The position numbers and the translations under genes were made by a program. A DNA stretch of 64,000 nt, from contig JAOALB010000070.1 in NCBI GenBank assembly GCA_025331125.1, positions 186,001 to 250,000 on the forward strand, given 5' to 3'. A model generated the notes under the pieces. It was not told where the DNA came from. It was given only the letters and a program-made list of their open reading frames with translations, and ran no database searches. Numbering within the stretch: position 1 is the stretch's first letter; each line of letters starts with the position of its first letter. The DNA is from Mycogone perniciosa. Its lineage: Eukaryota; Ascomycota; Sordariomycetes; Hypocreales; Hypocreaceae. Below are positions 11,617-23,367 of the stretch, piece by piece.

Positions 11617-11635
11617 TACTCCGTACTACGGAGTA
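11617..11635. repeat. Perfect palindrome of the dispersed 9-mer
   Basis: TACTCCGTA, one C, then TACGGAGTA: two copies of the window-wide 9-mer arranged as an inverted repeat with a single central base. Flanking copies at 11212 and 11252 make this the densest site in the left half of the window. Confidence 0.85.
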
Positions 11636-13340
11636 CCAAATATGTAGGTAGTATACTACTTACTAGGTACCTACCTACACAATGATGGGCTGGTTTTACA
11701 CCACGGCAGTCGGCACAATTGATTAAGTTTAGGTTTACTTATCAAGGGCACTAAAAGTACTCAATGATTACATATCTAGATACCCATGAAAACGAGCATT
11801 CATACAGAGACACGGAGAATTGGCGTCTATTATTCATCCAGGTACTTTGATGCTTGTCTCCCGTCGATCATGGACATCGATCTATTCTTAGTTCGTGGGT
11901 AAAATCCAGGGTCCTTGATTGGTTGCTAAATTAAGAACGCCATTGTTGCATGTGGCTGCCGGCGCTTAGTAGCGTTATTTCCAGCCAACCCCAGAATGCA
12001 GTTCTCGTCAATGGTTTTAATAGTAGTATTGACCTCAAGAGGACTCTTTTACAATAATTTTTGTGGTATTTATAGCTACCAACAAGTATCCCTCTATACT
12101 GACAGAGCCATATTAATATTGGCAGCACTAGAAGATGGAGGGGACGGCCCGTGTTCAATGACAGCCGATCCGGTGAGCACTACTCCGTAAATGCTCAGCA
12201 TCCAAGAGAAAAATCACTGTGCACTAGCAAATCAAGTGCTCCTTGAAAGAGAGCCCCTGACATAAAGATCGAATGATCAATCCGCCAAGAATTTTGCTCA
12301 GCCAATCCAGTTTACCCCTCAGTCTGCGTTTCCCGAGCCTCTCGCTCCTGTTCTATTTTTGGTCGAGAGTGGAAGAAAACGACCGACAATGTCCGCATTC
12401 TTATCTCCGCTAACTTCTAAGCACGGAATGCTCTACATTTATCCTGGAGGCAACGTATCGAAGCATCCATGTTTTGTCGTGTTGGCTGTTATAGTAGCCT
12501 TGATTCTAACAAGCTTTGGTAGCTAACATGGTCTTGATATACTGCAACGCAGATGTGTCACAGGTAGGGTAAATACCGTGGTTGTCAATGTTCACGGAGT
12601 ACTAAAACACCACCACCTAGAGATTATTTAGCATGCAGAGTGGGAACATTGGGCAAGCGGTTTACATCGGAGCAATGCCATGGTTGTCGAATATCAGAAA
12701 GTCATGTATATTTTGCTCTGAGGCTAACATAACCCCATTGGTGAGACAAGAATCAACTTTAACCGGCCTTCAATCTTCATTCGCATTTCCCCCCCTCTTC
12801 ACAAGCCGTGCCTCTAGCACATCTTGAGTCAGTCCTCCTGATAGCGCGAACTCAAATGCCGAGTTCCGGTGATGCGAATTGCACAACCGAAATATATCGT
12901 TCGAGGGACTCCGAAAATGAATGATATTGGCGAGTTGGAGCCGTGGTTATTAGCATGTGGCCATTATCAAGCCTTGTCGAAAGATAAGAGAGAGAAAAAA
13001 AATTCAATATGAAGTCAAATCTCCGAGTCTCGATGACTAATGGAATCCATACCGGGGGCCGGAAAAATTATTCATGCACGATGGCCCCTGCTGGTTGCAA
13101 GCATAAAAGGAAGATTTTTTCTTCCTCTCTCCCAGAGTCGACCAAAATCATTGACAATGTGAGCAACGACAAAGACGCAATGTCTTGCCCAAACACCACC
13201 ATCATATGCAGAAGGAGAGAGGGCTGATGCACGCAAAGCTGAGAGGCTGCGTTTGCAGGCACCCAATGAGAAAATGGCCCCGCTTTTGTTCTTGGTGGGG
13301 ACACAAGGCTCTTGAAATTCTAGAGGGTTCTGAAGGTCTC

Positions 13341-13370
13341 CAACCTCAACCTCAACCTCAACCTCAACCT
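13341..13370. repeat. CAACCT x5 tandem repeat
   Basis: Five exact tandem copies of CAACCT, about 350 bp upstream of aha1. It is not the fungal telomere repeat (TTAGGG/CCCTAA). It is probably a simple-sequence tract. Confidence 0.9.
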
Positions 13371-13722
13371 CGGGCAGCTTGACAGCCAACTTCTCTCTCC
13401 TTTCCTGCTTCAGATTAAGACTCGACCCCCACGGCTCAGCATCCTTGATAGCAATACGGTATGTCACACTCCAATCACGAATTTTCCTTTCTCGCATCGC
13501 AGCGTATCATGATGAGATACCAGCTGGCACCAGTCATAGAGTGATTTGTACTCCCTTCATTGATGACCAACTATGCTGTGGTCCAAGACCACTTCTGACC
13601 CTTTCGCTGCGAAACCGAGCTTTGCGTTGTTCTGCCAGTGCCATTTTTTTATCATGGCTAACCATTGAGTAGCAGGACCCGCCACTGCTTCAACGTCCGG
13701 TAGCTTCAACCCTTCATCCATC

Positions 13723-14815
13723 ATGGTTCTCCACAATCCCAATAATTGGCATTGGGTCAACAAGGACGCGTCTGCCTGGGCGAAAGAATGGTTTCAAGAC
13801 AACCTGAGCAAGATTGAGGCCAAAAATGGAGATGTCAAGGCCAAGATTACCAAAGTTCAGAGCATGTCTGGTGACGTTGACGTCAGCCAACGGAAGGGCA
13901 AGGTCATTACTATCTTCGATGTGAAGTTGGTTCTGGAATACTCTGGGTCGACTGCAGATGTCGAGGAGGTCTCAGGGAACATCACAATCCCGGAAGTCGC
14001 CCACGATACTGAAGAAGATGAGTACGTGGTATGTTAAGCCTCATGCCTCCACCCGAACATCACTTATCATGTCTTGCTGACGCTTTTTGACAGTTTGAAG
14101 TAGACATTTTCTCCGAGTCGAAAGAGAAGCAGCCCGTCAAGGACCTTGTGCGGTCAAAGCTTGTGCCCCAGCTTCGAAAAGAATTCCAGAAGCTTGCTGG
14201 TGCCCTGATTACTGAGCACGGAAAGGACATTCAGCATGCTGCTGGCTCCAATCCTTCCAGTGGCTTTTCGACTCCAAAAGTTCACCCTCAGGCAAAGCCT
14301 GTTGCGGAAACCGCTCCCTCCCAGACAACCAACTCTGGTAGCAATGTCAACACGACAACAGTCACTGATAACCAAGAGTTCCGAACTACGGCTGAGGAGA
14401 TGTTCGAGACTTTCGTTGACCCTCAACGACTGGCCGCCTTCACTCGCGCGCCACCAAAGGTCTTTGAGGGGGCGAAGAAGGGTGGCAAGTTCGAGCTCTT
14501 TGACGGCAACGTCTCTGGCGAATATTTGGAGCTGGAAAGGCCTAAGAAGATTGTCCAGAGTTGGCGGTTGAACCAGTGGCCCGCTGGCCACTACTCGAAG
14601 CTCAACATTGAGTTCGACCAAAATGATGTGGATCACGTCACCGTCATGCGCGTCACATGGGATGGTGTCCCAGTGGGCCAAGAGGATGTCACGAAGCGGA
14701 ACTGGCTCGAGTATTACGTTCGGAGCATTAAGCAGACATTTGGGTAAGTGACGAGTCAGTCCAGTCCATTGATAAACGCTGACCATGATGGAACAGATTC
14801 GGTACCATTCTGTAA
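13723..14815 (+). CDS. aha1: Activator of Hsp90 ATPase (Aha1)
   Basis: Aha1 is the cytosolic co-chaperone that stimulates the Hsp90 ATPase. Exons 13723-14028, 14094-14743 and 14797-14815 give 324 residues. The N-terminal domain begins with NPNNWHWVNKDASAWAKEWF, the usual Aha1 opening. A Ser/Thr/Pro-rich linker around 150-195 leads to the AHSA1-type C-terminal domain (FVDPQRLAAFTRAPP; KIVQSWRLNQWPAGHYSKL). The third exon is only 19 nt and codes the last residues (FGTIL), so stopping at the TAA inside intron 2 would lose the conserved end. The gene is convergent with the palmitoyltransferase gene 286 bp downstream. Confidence 0.95.
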
Positions 14816-15101
14816 TCCACAACTGTGATAGAATATAGATTGTCTTAATTAATACGCTCTAGATGAGGGTAGTGACACGGGGTCGATGTCGCTGCCACTG
14901 GTGGTGGATGGTCACGGTTGTTAGTCTTGGTAGGTCTACGCAAGACCTAGAAGCGTTTAGATACGATGAAATGAGTGATGAAGTGTAGACGTAAGAAAGA
15001 ATATTACCAAGGTGCCTCTTTACCAATGGGACAATATCGCGACCGGACGCGTTGACCCATCAGATCTTTAGTCTATGTGATTCATAAATGCTCAACTTTG
15101 T

Positions 15102-16471
15102 CTATGGAGGATGGTTTGAGTTCCTTTTTTTCTTTAGCCGTTGACGTTCAACAGGGGGCTCATCCTTCTGAGCACCAAACCCGTAATTTGGTATAAAGAT
15201 GTCACCTAGATTATGCCGAAATCCCACATCATAGAGGTTCTCTACCTCTTTCAACTTCCAAACATGCTCCCATTCGCCTTGTCCCGGCATCTGCTCATCC
15301 TGCGTCGGCGGCTGGGTGTCGTCGGTCGCCACCATGATATACTCCGGCTCAACAGGCCATCTGAAACACAAGGGCTCAGTTCTCATGTTTCTACGCCTGT
15401 TGGGGGGCAGGGGGCGGCGGAAAGCATAGCCGTCGGTCATGTCCTCTCTGTAGTCGGTCCATTTCATGGATTCGTTGGTTGTAGTGCCGCAGTAGACGAG
15501 GAAGAAGCTATAGAGGGTGAGGCCCCAGACGAGGGGGGTGGTGAGGAGGGCGAGGAGGGTTGTGGCGCCCATGCGGATGTTTCCGTGAAGACCCCAGCCC
15601 CAGATGACGAAGTATCTGTTGATGTCCATATCGTTGGGACACCAGATGGACCAGGTTGGATAGTGTTGCTTTATCTTTGTTGTGAGGAGGGATAGGCCGA
15701 GGAGGCCGCCATAAGTTACCAGGATAGAGGTCGAGACGAGTAGGAGGAGGAACCAATGGTGGTTGCCGTAGCCGACACAAGAATTGATGAAGACGCAGTG
15801 GTGGTCTGCTTTGGCGATGCAGCGCTTGCAGATGTCACAGTGCTTGGAGCGTGCGGGCTTGAGGAAGCGACATGTACGGCACTCGTTGCCCGGGTGGAAG
15901 AGGGCGTGATCATAGGGAAAGAGGGACATGTGGTAGGCGTGGTTTTCGGAGGTGATGTAGCCCGGGTCGGCGGCGCAGGAGAGGTAGAGGAAGAGATACG
16001 GCATGAAGATGGTTATGGCGGCGGTGATCTTGGTGAGCCAGCTGATTTGAGGCCAGACTTGCGGGATGTACATGTATTCGGAGACCGTCATGATCAAGAG
16101 AAAGAAGATCTATATGTGTATGTTAATAGGGATGTGAAGGACGGCGTCTTAGATGGACGTCTACATACCACTATTGTCGGATGGCGATCATGCATGATAC
16201 GATTATAGAACCACGACAGCGACCGCGTCACCTTGCCAGATGTGAATCTCTGGTCTATGCGTGTGACGATATCGGGAATATGAATCCATATTAGCCTATA
16301 CAAGCTGGCGATTGGAGTGTTTCTGTAGCATATCAGATCAACATGAAGATTCCTGATCCAGATCCCAAAAGCAAAAACTCACCTTAGTGCAGGAAGCCTC
16401 CCGAAAAAAGTCACAAAGACCATGAATGAGATGGCCAGAATTAGAAGCACTATTTTCCCGAGTGTATCCAT
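15102..16471 (-). CDS. swf1: DHHC palmitoyltransferase, Swf1 type
   Basis: An integral-membrane protein acyltransferase that adds palmitate to cysteines of SNAREs and other ER/Golgi membrane proteins. Exons 16471-16383, 16322-16169 and 16109-15102 give 416 residues. Exon 1 codes an N-terminal membrane helix (KIVLLILAISFMVFVTFF). Further hydrophobic segments flank a Cys-rich domain running from CRTCRFLKPARSKHC to AKADHHCVFINSCVGYGNHHW. The DHHC motif is intact. The C-terminal ~130 residues are hydrophilic and basic. Assignment to Swf1 rather than another DHHC subfamily rests on the long N-terminal extension and the CADPGYI and NHHWF context. The gene is head-to-head with rap1. Confidence 0.9.
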
Positions 16472-17077
16472 TGTGGCTGCGTGCGTCATGCACTTGTATG
16501 TATGTATTATCCTTCTCAGATGACAGTCTTCCAAGTGAACGACTTGCTTGCTTGAGGACGAGAGTCTGTCAGGTGAGGCGGGGGCTCTACGGATGAGCAG
16601 TCATCGTAGTACTAAACATGATGCGACTCAAATCCACGCATAGAACTGTATGTATGTATTATTATGGCTGTGATGGAATCCGTCAAAGGCCGGTAATACG
16701 ATTGAATTGATTCGTGGCTTATTAAAGCTGTCACTAGTTCCCTCTGATTGAAGCGACTTATCGCTATATCGGGATCCACACCACAACAGATGCTTGGTCA
16801 CACGTGATTTCGCGGCCTCATCACGCGTCACTTGGATAACAGACAGCACGGGCGACAATCAAAGGCGATAACACACACAAAGAGCGAGAGACAGTGTAAA
16901 TGCGTCGTCCTACGGACAAATGATTCTATGCGGCTCAATAGCTGCCGTTGAATTTTTCTCGTTTTTATATTCTACTGTTCCCATCTGTGTGTTGGAGCCG
17001 TGTGAAGCTGACAAGCACGAACGCGCTCAGTCGCATGAGGGGACCGTTTCTGTCGCTCTTACTAAGGATGACACAAA
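16472..17077. promoter_or_regulatory. Divergent promoter region, swf1 / rap1
   Basis: About 600 bp separate the two divergent starts. Around 16800 the sequence contains TCACACGTGATTTCGCGGCCTCATCACGCG in two adjacent parts: a CACGTG E-box (16801-16806) and a CGCG-containing segment. These resemble binding sites for bHLH and cell-cycle factors. No additional gene is visible. Confidence 0.35.
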
Positions 17078-19614
17078 ATGGCATCCAACATCACCTATAA
17101 TGGCGTCTCGAGCGCCCAAGGTGGCGGCAATATTTTCAGAGGCGTCAACTTCTGGGTCGCTCTGAAAGTGCCTACGAGAGCTACGATTCTCAAGAAGATC
17201 ACAGTATGTGGCAGTTACATTGGATCCAGGGATAAGAAGCTGATTCTCTCTGTAGGATAATCAGGGCTCTGTGGTTCCTTTGGAGAAGTATGCAGATATT
17301 TGCATCGCGGATCACGCGAGGAAAGATGCGCCAGCAGGTTCATACTCGTGGAAATTCATTACCAACTCGGTTGAGAATGGAATCATTCAGTTGAAGGACC
17401 GATACCGCATAGGACCTGCTCCAGATGTGCCGCGGCCAGTAGGAGCAGGTGTCCATCCCAAAGGAACTCGGGTGCCTTTCACGGAGGCCGACGATGCCGT
17501 TCTTGTCCACTGGATTCTTTCGCATCAGGGAGACCATAGCGGAAATAAGATATATATGGAACTCGCGCAGATTGTATGTTAGTCGCACCGTTATTCAAAC
17601 GACACTGCTCACTCAAATTCTACAGAACCAACGCCATCCCTGGCAATCATGGAGGAACAGGTGGATAAAAAACGTGTCGGTGCTTCCGAAAAAGAGACTC
17701 CAGCAATTGGCGGCAATGGCTACGGCAGCAGGAAACGAAGGCGATGACAACGCCGCAGAGAACCCTCCAAATCCAGATTCAAACATACTCGCAGTAACGA
17801 GTAGGAATCAGGGCCAGAGGAGACAAGCTCCTACTGAGACTGCTAGCCATAACCAACCCCGCAACTCCCCTAGACATTCCCCCCCAAAACCGAGGGAGGA
17901 TATCCGGGAAATTTCACATGAGACGGAAACCTCTGCAGAGAGCGAGGCCTCCAGAGAGATTCCTACATTTGAGAAGGACGTTACCGGTGCGATTGCTAAG
18001 CAGCATTCTAGATCTAGATTAGATTCTGTTTCTAGAGATGATAATCCAATTGAGGAAGATGCAGAACTTGAGGAGGATGCTGCCGCTGATGATTCCAGCA
18101 CAATCGCACCGGTGGAGCAGTTTTACCGCGACCTCCATGACTACATGACGGCAAACGATTTGGAGATCGAAATGCAACACCATATCGGTGGGAAAGACTT
18201 GGAGCTGTGGGACTTGTTTGAGGCAGCCAACACCCAGAACGTGCCGCTGGAGGAGTTGGACTGGAAGCAAGTCGCAGCGGACTTGGGTTACCACCGGTTA
18301 CGACACAGACATGTAGTTGGGGCCTTGCAAAAGTGTTTCGAAGACAACCTGGCTGAGTTCATCTGGGCCATTGCGAGCTTTTATGAGGAGAACAAGGAAG
18401 ACGATGGAGAGGAAACTGAAGAGGCTGCGCAGGAGGAAACCGATGAGGAAATCGATGAGGTTGTGCAAGAGGAAGTGGAAGATGAGACGGTTGCCCCAAT
18501 ATCCCACACAGAAGAGCCTTCGCCGCCAAGTTACGTGCCATCCTCCCCCCCTATCGGCATCGTTTCGAGGAAAAGGTCTTTGGACATACAACCTTCGTCG
18601 TCGGGATATTCGGTCAAACGGGGGCGATTTGATCGAGACGCAACAATTCCATCAACACCAGATGAGCGGATTGGTGTAGTCAGGCATCATCTACTCACGC
18701 AAACACCATCTCCAAGTTTGCGGAAGAGTATGATGCGCGCCAGGAAATCTGGTCTTCAGGAGCTACCGCCAATGCCTCAAACTGCAGACGAGAGGCCTTC
18801 AACTGCTCCAACACATAAGGGTAAAGACAATCAACCCACGACACCGCGTCAGGCAAGATCCAAGTCGTCCGATAACCCATTTGATACAACCCCTCCCCAG
18901 CAGCCCTGCAGCGAAGCTGAACTTCACAGTCCAATTCCTTTAAGGCTTGGGACGGGAAACACTGATCGCACTTCCCCGCTGTCAAACGAGGCACCTCGTC
19001 ACACTGTTAAACAATCGCAATCCGCGCAAGGAACCAAAAGGGCGCGCATGTCTATCAATGCCCAGAGAATTGCTGAGGGGGGCCCTTCCACACAGCCCCA
19101 GGTCCAGAGGCGTACGTTGCCTGCGTCGTTTAGACTACCGCAACCCTCTGGGCAATCACAACAACAAATACCGCAGCAACATGGACAGCAAAAGGACTCG
19201 ACCCAGCACGATAGTGACAGCATCGACCGTGAGGAGAACCGGCGGCAAATATCCAGTTGGAAAGACTATTATGCATCCCTCGGATACCCTCACGATATTG
19301 TGGTGGAAGCTCTAAGGTGCACATCCATGGAGATTGGAGACCCTGCCGTCGCCGTTATGAAAAGCCTTCAGGATGGAAATGGTATTCCAACTCACCACGA
19401 AGGCGTCTGGACTGACAGAGACGATACGAGCCTTCGGCTCGTGGACTCGGTAGACGCGAATCAGGAGCCCATTGACCCTGAGGAAGCGAGGCAACTCAAG
19501 AGGGCGAAGAAGGAGTGGGATCGACTGGTGCATAAGCATGGATTAGAAAGGGTGGATCTCAGGAGGAGGTTCCTGGGGGTACTTGCTATTGGCGAGCAAA
19601 CCAGACGAGGATAG
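17078..19614 (+). CDS. rap1: Telomere-binding protein Rap1
   Basis: A shelterin-type telomere protein that regulates telomere length and silencing. Exons 17078-17203, 17256-17573 and 17626-19614 give 810 residues. Residues ~5-100 match the N-terminal BRCT-like region of Rap1. Residues 115-170 are the Rap1-type Myb domain, from VPFTEADDAVLVHWIL to HPWQSWRNRWIKNV; the third exon begins inside it. An acidic, Ser/Pro-rich middle follows, with a Glu/Asp stretch near 315-360. Residues 691-810 match the Rap1 C-terminal domain (WKDYYASLGYPHDIVVEALR; LRRRFLGVLAIGEQ). A single Myb domain is normal for non-yeast Rap1 proteins, which are usually recruited by another telomere protein. The basic KRSLDIQP and VKRGRF segments could be nuclear signals. 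Confidence 0.92.
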
Positions 19615-19890
19615 AGTCTTCTCGACTGGTTGGACTCGATATAGCAGGATCCCATGTCAGTTGTTTTGCAAGCAAGCTGGTGGCAGCAGTAATGGATGGC
19701 GTTACGGACAAGGCGCAGGACTGGGCAGCATGGTTTGACGTCCCAGAGCGTGTGGTGTCTATTTGGGGGCGGCATGACTTTACTTTTTTCGTACCTGAGA
19801 TATCCAGTGTTGGAGGTTTATTGTGTTTATTGTCAGGATCCTCCTTATGTAGGAGCAAACGCAGAGCTGTTCTTCTGTCTTCGACATCAT

Positions 19891-20948
19891 CTAGTTTCCA
19901 CCGTCCTTCGCCCTCAGCGTGTGTGCATAATGCCATCCCTCCCTCGCAATATCCCCCCTTACCTTATACACATCCTCCGCCACATCCAACACCTTCAAAT
20001 CCACATCCACGAGACTCATCCCCTCGTCAGAGCCCATTTTCCCCAGCGCGCCCTGCAACGGCATCGCCACCTGACTCAATCCTACAAACTCCATCCCCTG
20101 ATCGTCCTTCCCACCGCTCCCAATCGGCGCACACCCGTTGCAGAACACAAACCCAACCGTATTCTCAAACGCACGCGCCACGGGCACACTCGTCAAGAAC
20201 AACGCCTCAGAATCGGGATTCACGACCTCCTCTTCGTCATCCTGTCCATCGCTGGCGAGCCAGAATGACGGACAGACGATGACCTTTGCGCCATCGGCGA
20301 CCAACGCGCGACACGCCTCCGGAAACGCCAGGTCCCAGCAGATGATCATGCCAAACCGGCCCCAGGGCGTATCAAACGCCAAATGCGGCGTCTCCGCATC
20401 GGCGGTTAAGTGCACGCGCTCAGGATGCCACAGGTTCTTCTTCTGATAGCGGCCGAGCAGCGCGCCATCCGGGCCGATGAAGTGGGCTACATTGGCGATA
20501 CCCTCGGGTGATCCCGGGAGGGGCTCGAGGATCGTGCCAGGGACGATGGCGATGTTGAGTTCCTTGGCGAGGGCCTGGTAGCGGGCAAGATAGGGGGCCT
20601 GTTCCCGCGCCGAGGCGAGGAGGACGGCTGTGTCGGGCTTCCAGGAGGCGAGGTGATATTCGGGCAGGACGGCTAGGTTGGCGCCCTGGGAGGCGGCGTT
20701 GCGGATGTATGTCTCTGCGCGAGCGAAGTTGTCTGCAATGCCGAGAGGCTGCAGAATATGATGAGCTTGAGATATCCCAGTATACTTCACTATTTTGGGG
20801 TCAGGATCCAACGTGAGGCTGCATCTCCCCCACTTGTTTGGAGATGCTCCAACATGAGGGAGACATCTGCGGGGGAGGGGAACTGGAGGGGCTCAGAGCT
20901 CACCTTAGAATAGAGCTGAATCAGTGCAATCTTCAAATGAGTTGACAT
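19891..20948 (-). CDS. Carbon-nitrogen hydrolase (nitrilase superfamily)
   Basis: A nitrilase-superfamily amidase. Exons 20948-20904 and 20748-19891 give 300 residues. The catalytic Glu-Lys-Cys triad is visible: Glu45 (LAVLPEYHL), Lys118 or Lys119 (YQKKNLWHPE) and Cys152 (IICWDLAFPE). The 155-nt intron was placed so that exon 1 (MSTHLKIALIQLYSK) joins directly to PLGIADNFARAETYI, the usual order in the family. The open frame continues upstream into the intron, so a model starting at 20811 would carry a false N-terminus. The substrate is unknown; omega-amidase or N-carbamoyl amidase activity is possible. The gene is convergent with rap1. Confidence 0.9.
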
Positions 20949-21513
20949 CTTGGCGGATTATTCGGTAGGGTCTTGGTTATAAATTAATATGTAGATATAT
21001 GTATGTAGGCGAATATAGTGATTGAGCTGTATGTTTATTAATGTGCTGTGATCGGCAGAGTTGAGACCGATGACCGGCGAGATAAGCCGAGATGCGGGAC
21101 CACGTGGCAAACCTCTTAAGGATTCATTATCTATGGCCAAATCCCAGAGATGATCCTTCTTGACGAAAATCAGGCCCATTCGGAATGAAAAGGCCAGCTT
21201 TGATGAATTGGCTGACTATCGATGAAGATGTAAGGTCGCTTCTGCTAATTTAGTGTTGGTCATAAGAACGCCTCCCCATGTAAGATGGTAAACCTTGCCG
21301 CCTCTCCTCCACCTTATATCTTGAGCCAGTTTGTGCTCTGAAAACTCCTGATCCCATACTCAACGCAGATTTGTATCCATATGCCGAAAAGAACGGAAAG
21401 AAAAGATTCAATAAACGCCAATCCCAAATGTGAAACCTCCCTTGATCCCACCCATCCGTATGTAATATTGCTGATCCCAGAAACCGACCCGCCAACGAAG
21501 CCCATATGTTAGG
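20949..21513. other. Intergenic region between nitrilase and kar5 genes
   Basis: AT-rich, with TA-rich sequence at 20975-21030 (ATATGTAGATATATGTATGTAG). From 21250 to 21513 the minus strand has several overlapping short frames downstream of the kar5 stop. None is supported by conservation signals I can see. Confidence 0.5.
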
Positions 21514-23367
21514 TTAGTATGCGTCCTGAGTAAATTTGAACTGATGAAGATTCCCCTTATCCTTAATGTCGCTGTAAACGGTTTCATCAAATGCTATCGT
21601 CGAGTTGGGGTGTGTATCTGGTTGGTGAGGCACTGCCCGACTGTCATGTGTAATTGCTGCAAGGAAATCACTTCCATGGCGTTTTGCCAGGGATACGGCC
21701 AACCCAGCAACCTCACCCAAGCTAACGAGTATAAAGTTCCTCATTGCCGAGGGCGGGAGTCCGTACGACCCAACGACGAGAGATGTGACCGGACAGAATA
21801 CGTATGGCCACCAAGAAGTCCAGCCAAACCCGCTAGAAATGGAGCTTTGTAAAGTTGCTGCAGATGATGAGGCAGATTCGAGAACACCTAGGATATTAGA
21901 AGCCGTTTGATGTGCGTGGTCCAGACGTTCTTGGTGACCTTCATGTTGGATGAGGAGAGTATCGGCCAATTTTTCAAGTCTCCTCATGCCCTTCATATGG
22001 TTATTGACAGGGAAAATAAAGATGACAGCGACAGCATACCATTTCTATTTTTTCTTGCCTACCGGCAACCTCTGCCGCTCGGAGCTGTGAGTTTTCCTGC
22101 ACAGGCTGGTTAGAGCTGAGTGGCCTAATAATTGGTTTCAGAAGAGAATTGACTTACAATTTCCTTCTGCAGCGATGTTGAGGATACGACCACCGCAGCC
22201 AAGGTTGACATCACGACTCCCATCTCATCGTTCACCCTTTGAGTTGTTGCCTCCAAGGCAGACTCGTGAGCTGTAGCAATTTCTTCACGCTGAGTCCGCA
22301 TTTTCTCGATTAGCATGCCCAGTAGTGCTTGGAGGTGTCTCGCGCCGTCAAGTCCATGGTTGATGAAAGTTGCTGATTGCTATCGACGTCTTAGAAGTTG
22401 AATGACACTTTGGGGACCAATGAACATACCTGCGCATTTCGAGCTATTCGGTCTTGGAAGACCATCTCCAATTCGGAAAATCCATCCCTCAAGTGATCTA
22501 CCCGCGGTTTCAGGCCTTCAACGGCGACGCTTGTGTCTTGAAGCCTCTGATTGAGCGACTGGAGGCGAGCGTCCATTTCCTCCTCGAGCTGAGTTGTCAG
22601 TCTGGCAAGAATCTTGGTAATTCTTTGATGGAGCTTAATGTTTTGATCTTGAAAATGGTTCGAATCAGTGGGTTTCTATAGGGTGCTGCAGTGCTCGGAT
22701 ACATACCTTTCTCATTGTCGGCACGAGCAGCTTCGCAGAATCTCAAAGCCTTGTGGCGATAGCTCACCCACGTGTTCCATGCCGAATCCGACTGCGCCAA
22801 GCCCTCCAGGCAGTTATCGATCTCGGACGTTGTGACGTGGAGTTGCGGTTTCGACGGAGCAGACATTCCGGCCAGTGTTGACTCCCGAAACTTGGAACAC
22901 GACGAGGGAATGACGAAGCTGCCTCTCTCCAAGTCGCATATAGCCAAGCTAGCAGCGTAAGAGTCCACAAAGTCTCTCGCCGCTCTCCCACTATCTGTCA
23001 ACACAGTTGCGTCATCCCGTCCGTCGAGGAGCTGACAGTTATTGACCAAAAGACGTGCCGCGGTCCGGTGACAGAGCGGCTCGGATTCCAAATCTTTGAG
23101 CTCGTTCAGCGCCACTGCGTACATGTTGGGTAGTTGTGAGTCGAATCTAGGAGCAACCAGAGGCCTCTGTGGGCTATCGGAGAGTCCAGTTGAACTTCTC
23201 GTCCCTGTGATGTCTTAGCGGGCTGTCAAAGAGCGGACCAGGTTGAGAGACTCACTGTCCACGCGTCTTCCTCCACCCCATGAGAAACCCTGGGTGTGAG
23301 TAGCGAGGAGGAAGAGGATCACCGAAAGGCCCCAAAACCGGAGCGGCGCTGACAGCACCCTGACCAT
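21514..23367 (-). CDS. kar5: Nuclear fusion protein of the Kar5/Tht1 family
   Basis: A membrane protein of the nuclear envelope/ER needed for nuclear fusion (karyogamy) after mating. Exons 23367-23256, 23204-22707, 22647-22430, 22379-22158, 22096-22040 and 21990-21514 give 527 residues. A signal peptide (LRFWGLSVILFLLATHTQG) is followed by the Cys-rich Tht1 head (ELESEPLCHRTAARLLVNNC; VDSYAASLAICDLERG). A long helical coiled-coil region follows (LTTQLEEEMDARLQSLNQRL). Hydrophobic segments lie near residues 420-460 (WTSWWPYVFCPVTSLVVGSY and the segment after it). All splice joins keep frame, so the gene looks intact, which suggests sexual competence is at least retained at this locus. The exact 3' end beyond HPNSTIAFDETVY is less certain. 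Confidence 0.88.

Larger units (their letters stand above)
10748..13722. other. Three-kilobase intergenic region
   Basis: I see no credible gene in these 3 kb, only short frames lacking protein-like composition. Five exact copies of the 9-mer TACTCCGTA/TACGGAGTA occur: 11212, 11252, 11617, 11627 and 12181. Two of them form a palindrome. A CAACCT repeat lies at 13341-13370. The stretch 11640-12800 is AT-rich. The last few hundred bases should contain the aha1 promoter and leader. Confidence 0.5.

Noticed and set aside
13341..13370. CAACCT repeat as a telomere-like or CRISPR-like array
   Set aside because: The unit is not TTAGGG/CCCTAA, and there are no spacers; a simple tandem repeat.
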